Shown piece by piece: positions 61,510 through 64,000 of a stretch of DNA of 64,000 bases (positions are counted from its first letter, which is position 1; the number at the start of each line of letters is the position of its first letter). The stretch is taken from NCBI RefSeq assembly GCF_014898815.1, contig NW_026515513.1, forward strand, positions 310,001 to 374,000, read 5' to 3'. Made by a program: the position numbers and the translations under genes. Below the pieces are notes generated by a model, which saw nothing but the letters and a program-made list of their open reading frames with translations, was not told the DNA's origin and did not search any database. This DNA is from Panonychus citri (lineage: Eukaryota; Arthropoda; Arachnida; Trombidiformes; Tetranychidae).

Positions 61510-63247
61510 ATGAATTTCCCCACCACCACCAATCCCGAGGTAAGAATTGATTTCTAATTGTTTTCTTTTAATCCATTTCTTTTTCTGTGTTATGTTATCC
61601 CTTATGTGTGACCCTTTCAAATGTCAATGTTTACTTATTTTCATTTAATTGTTTCACCAATTGATTAATTATTTTCTGGTTTTTCCATCCCAATTTAGAC
61701 AAATACATCCAAACACAATGATTGGCCCGAATCAGAGTAAGTAATTAACTAATTTTTAATTTTATTCTGGTCACCTCATTGTTACATCATTCATATTAAC
61801 TTGATTTCCTATTTACAATGTTAAGATGCAGCTGATTGTTTGATTGATTGATTATTGGTCTCTAATTGTTGGTTTTTCTGTAATCACCATCAATTGTTGA
61901 TGTTTTTCAATTTTAGTTATTGTTACATTTTCCATTCTAAAATTAATTACTATGTAATCAGTTGAAGGTTAAGTCATTTTCTTGATGTTACAATTTTCCC
62001 TTAGTGTCAAATGTTTATCTCACTTATGATTGGCATTGCCCAGTTAGTAAATCTCTAGATTGTTGACCACTAGTTTACTAATTATTATCATTAATCTCTC
62101 TCATTATTCACAGTATTTGGTCAGAACATTCCTATGGATACACTCAAAGCTCTCATTTTCGTCCCTTCGGTAATCGAGCAGGGTCACAATCTGGTGTTCT
62201 AATGGTCGAGGATCCAGGCAATGAGGTAAGTCAATAATTAGCACTTCCTCTGGTTACTTTTGGTGTTTAACTAAATCTCTCAGTGAAAATCTCTCATTAA
62301 ATCTTTCAATATACTCGGATATTATTATCATCATTACCATTTGGTGTTATTATTTATCATCATCATATTATCTCTGTTGACATTAATTATTCAGTTCATT
62401 GCTCTCATGGTTTCATTGAATATGAGACTCAACTAACTGTTTGGAACTTTATTAAATTCTGTTTTATTTTGTTCATCACTTACATCATGTTAGAATTGTC
62501 CTCTTAAAATAAGGTCATACTTTCTGCTTCGGTTACTGAACCTGTTTTGTTTTATTCTACCTGTTTTTAGATTCAAGGCTTACCTTAAAGTCTCATTTAC
62601 GATGCAATTTAAAACGATCAATATTTAATTTGATTCTTATTTGTTTCTTTTGTTTCTATTTGTGATTACAGAGGGATAATAGGACACGGGAACCATCACC
62701 TGATTCCAAGCAACTTGTTGAAATTGTTCGTGAATTAAGGAAAAGTAATGAAGAATTAAAAACAAATAATCAACTATTGAATCAAAAATTGGAGCAAACT
62801 AATCAATTGGTTCAACAAGGATTCAAATCAATTCGAGATGCTATTAGTAATATACCAGGACAGGTTAGCCAAAATATAAACAATTCAATTGTTAATAGTC
62901 CTTCAAATGAAAAGGCTTGTTGGCCAATCGCACAATGGACACGTACATCTGAATCATCTTCCATAATTTCATCTCTTCCAGAAGATTTGGCTGATGAGAT
63001 TGAAGAATTACATTTCAATCCTGTTACTCTTCCCGAACCATCAAATTCAAATTACTCTCAAAGTTTAATCACCATTGGATCAACCGTAGCAACAGCAGCA
63101 ACAACAACAACAACAACATCAACAACAGAATCGACAATGAGTGACAATAAAAAGGAAGAGATTAAAAAATTATCTCAAACCATGAAAGAAAAGTTTGGCC
63201 TCGAATATGATGAAAAACTTGATTTTAATATATGGTTACGAAAATGA
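61510..63247 (+). CDS. Coiled-coil orphan protein (4 exons, 251 aa)
   Basis: Exons 61510-61539, 61699-61736, 62114-62225 and 62672-63247; total 756 nt in frame with consensus splice sites. The first exon codes ten residues (MNFPTTTNPE). Exon 4 begins with a predicted coiled coil (VEIVRELRKSNEELKTNNQL, then NQKLEQTNQLVQQGFKSIRD), followed by a Ser/Thr-rich stretch with a Thr run, and a charged C-terminus (KLSQTMKEKFGLEYDEKLDF) ending NIWLRK. No signal peptide or membrane span. I do not recognise the family; the coiled coil suggests a self-associating or scaffold protein. Confidence 0.75.
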
Positions 63248-63741
63248 TTAGAGCGTGCAAACAAAAACAAATCGAAAAGAAGTAAAATTGTATCAACTGA
63301 ATTAACTGAATTAACGAAATGAATGATTAGTTTATTTATGGTCTGTAATCAAAATTTTCTACTCATAAACCTTAATTGTTGAGCCAAAATTGTAACCATG
63401 ACAAGATAAATACTTATGGAAAACTCTGAATTGTTTGAATATAATCTTCCACCCAATTTAACCATAATTTTAACCTTTGACCCAATCAAACTAATTGATT
63501 CTTGACAAACAAGCAAAAAAGAATAACTTTCTTCTTGAAATGAATAAAAATTGTTAACTTAATTGGGCTAAATTGTTACAATATTTCATTCAAGTTCACA
63601 AAGTCAAAGTTGTTATAAAACAATTGATTGGATTAAAAAAAATCAATACAAATGATCAAATTGATTACCTTGGATAATTGAACATTCAGATTCGTCACTT
63701 GGATCAATCGATTTGTGTTTTTTTTTCACCATGAAAGAAAT
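63248..63741. other. Convergent 3' spacer
   Basis: About 490 bp between converging genes; AT-rich with AATAAA-like words near 63543. Nothing else seen. Confidence 0.4.
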
Positions 63742-64000
63742 TCAGAAATTACGATGATAAGTGATCGCGATGATAACGAGAGAAATCAAAACGAAACAAG
63801 ATTGAATTTGATCACTTGAATTGCTGGTTAATTGAGCTACGATTCTCACCGGAGATCCACTTGCAGAATCAATTCTCATGGGAAGAGAAGTGATTAAGAA
63901 ATTATCCTTGGGCAATTTTCCAATTAACGGGCCAACATTTTCTAAATTGTAAATATTGTGAAGTGCGAGAAGCGAGTGAGTAGCAAAATCTTCACTTGGA
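63742..64000 (-). CDS. Cyclase/kynurenine-formamidase-like protein, C-terminal part
   Basis: Open minus-strand frame from the window end to TGA at 63742-63744 (86 codons including the stop visible). The segment SLLALHNIYNLENVGPL, then FLITSLPMRIDSASGSPVRI matches the C-terminal end of the cyclase family (PF04199; arylformamidase/isatin-hydrolase type metal-dependent hydrolases), where the 'LPMKI...G(S/A)PVR' block is conserved. After it comes a Ser/Asn stretch and a terminal hydrophobic run (SCFVLISLVIIAITY) typical of GPI attachment or a tail anchor. The metal-binding HxGTHxD motif would lie beyond the window, so the substrate cannot be judged. Confidence 0.7.
   Translation of the reverse strand, partial: PSEDFATHSLLALHNIYNLENVGPLIGKLPKDNFLITSLPMRIDSASGSPVRIVAQLTSNSSDQIQSCFVLISLVIIAITYHRNF

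Overview
The window is eukaryotic nuclear DNA, about 70% A+T, with short GT..AG introns and compact genes. The gene set (innexin, lipocalin, a four-exon fatty-acid-binding protein, SCAP, an F-box/LRR family) points to an arthropod. The compactness and the allergen-type lipid binders suggest an acariform mite, possibly a spider-mite relative; this is inferred from content and not proven. No CRISPR array, tRNA or rRNA was seen. For most genes I could close every splice junction in frame, and the summed exon length is a multiple of three.

Layout. 1-3.8 kb: two tandem F-box/LRR paralogs (-), the first cut by the window edge. 4.2-10.5 kb: ten-exon SCAP (+). 11.2-12.6 kb: intronless medium-chain acyl-CoA dehydrogenase-like gene (+) with a one-base frame break and no visible catalytic Glu. 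13.2-17.6 kb: plastin/fimbrin (-). 19.4-23.6 kb: a Roquin-family gene (-) that keeps ROQ but lacks RING and CCCH fingers. 24.2-24.7 kb: decayed FEZF/earmuff zinc-finger copy (-). 27.0-46.6 kb: UBL3 (-), whose 16.7-kb last intron holds a TA-flanked MITE and a complete Ty3/gypsy-like LTR retrotransposon in the opposite orientation. 49.3-50.8 kb: innexin (-). 51.5-55.0 kb: lipocalin and FABP (-). 56.0-57.5 kb: secreted Ser-rich orphan (-). 58.3-59.0 kb: DUSP11/PIR1 (-), divergent from FAM89 (59.5-60.1 kb, +). 61.5-63.2 kb: coiled-coil orphan (+). 63.7-64.0 kb: 3' end of a cyclase/kynurenine-formamidase-like gene (-).

The most unusual object is the retrotransposon (29215-39004, 5-bp ATCAT target duplication, tRNA-Ala type primer site). 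Besides gag-pol it has an intact 751-codon third ORF with a RING/TRAF-type zinc-finger region and a DEDDh 3'-5' exonuclease domain, a combination I do not know from LTR elements. The element is also studded with about 20 short hairpins of one design, GAT-NN-AG / 2-3-nt loop / CT-N'N'-ATC. The two inner pairs covary between copies (TG/CA, GA/TC, AG/CT, GG/CC, TA/TA, CG/CG). They sit in the LTRs, the leader, the coding regions and, densest, between pol and ORF3.

Caution: several frame breaks (ACADM-like, innexin, pol) look like one-base losses in short homopolymers, so assembly error must be excluded before calling those genes dead.
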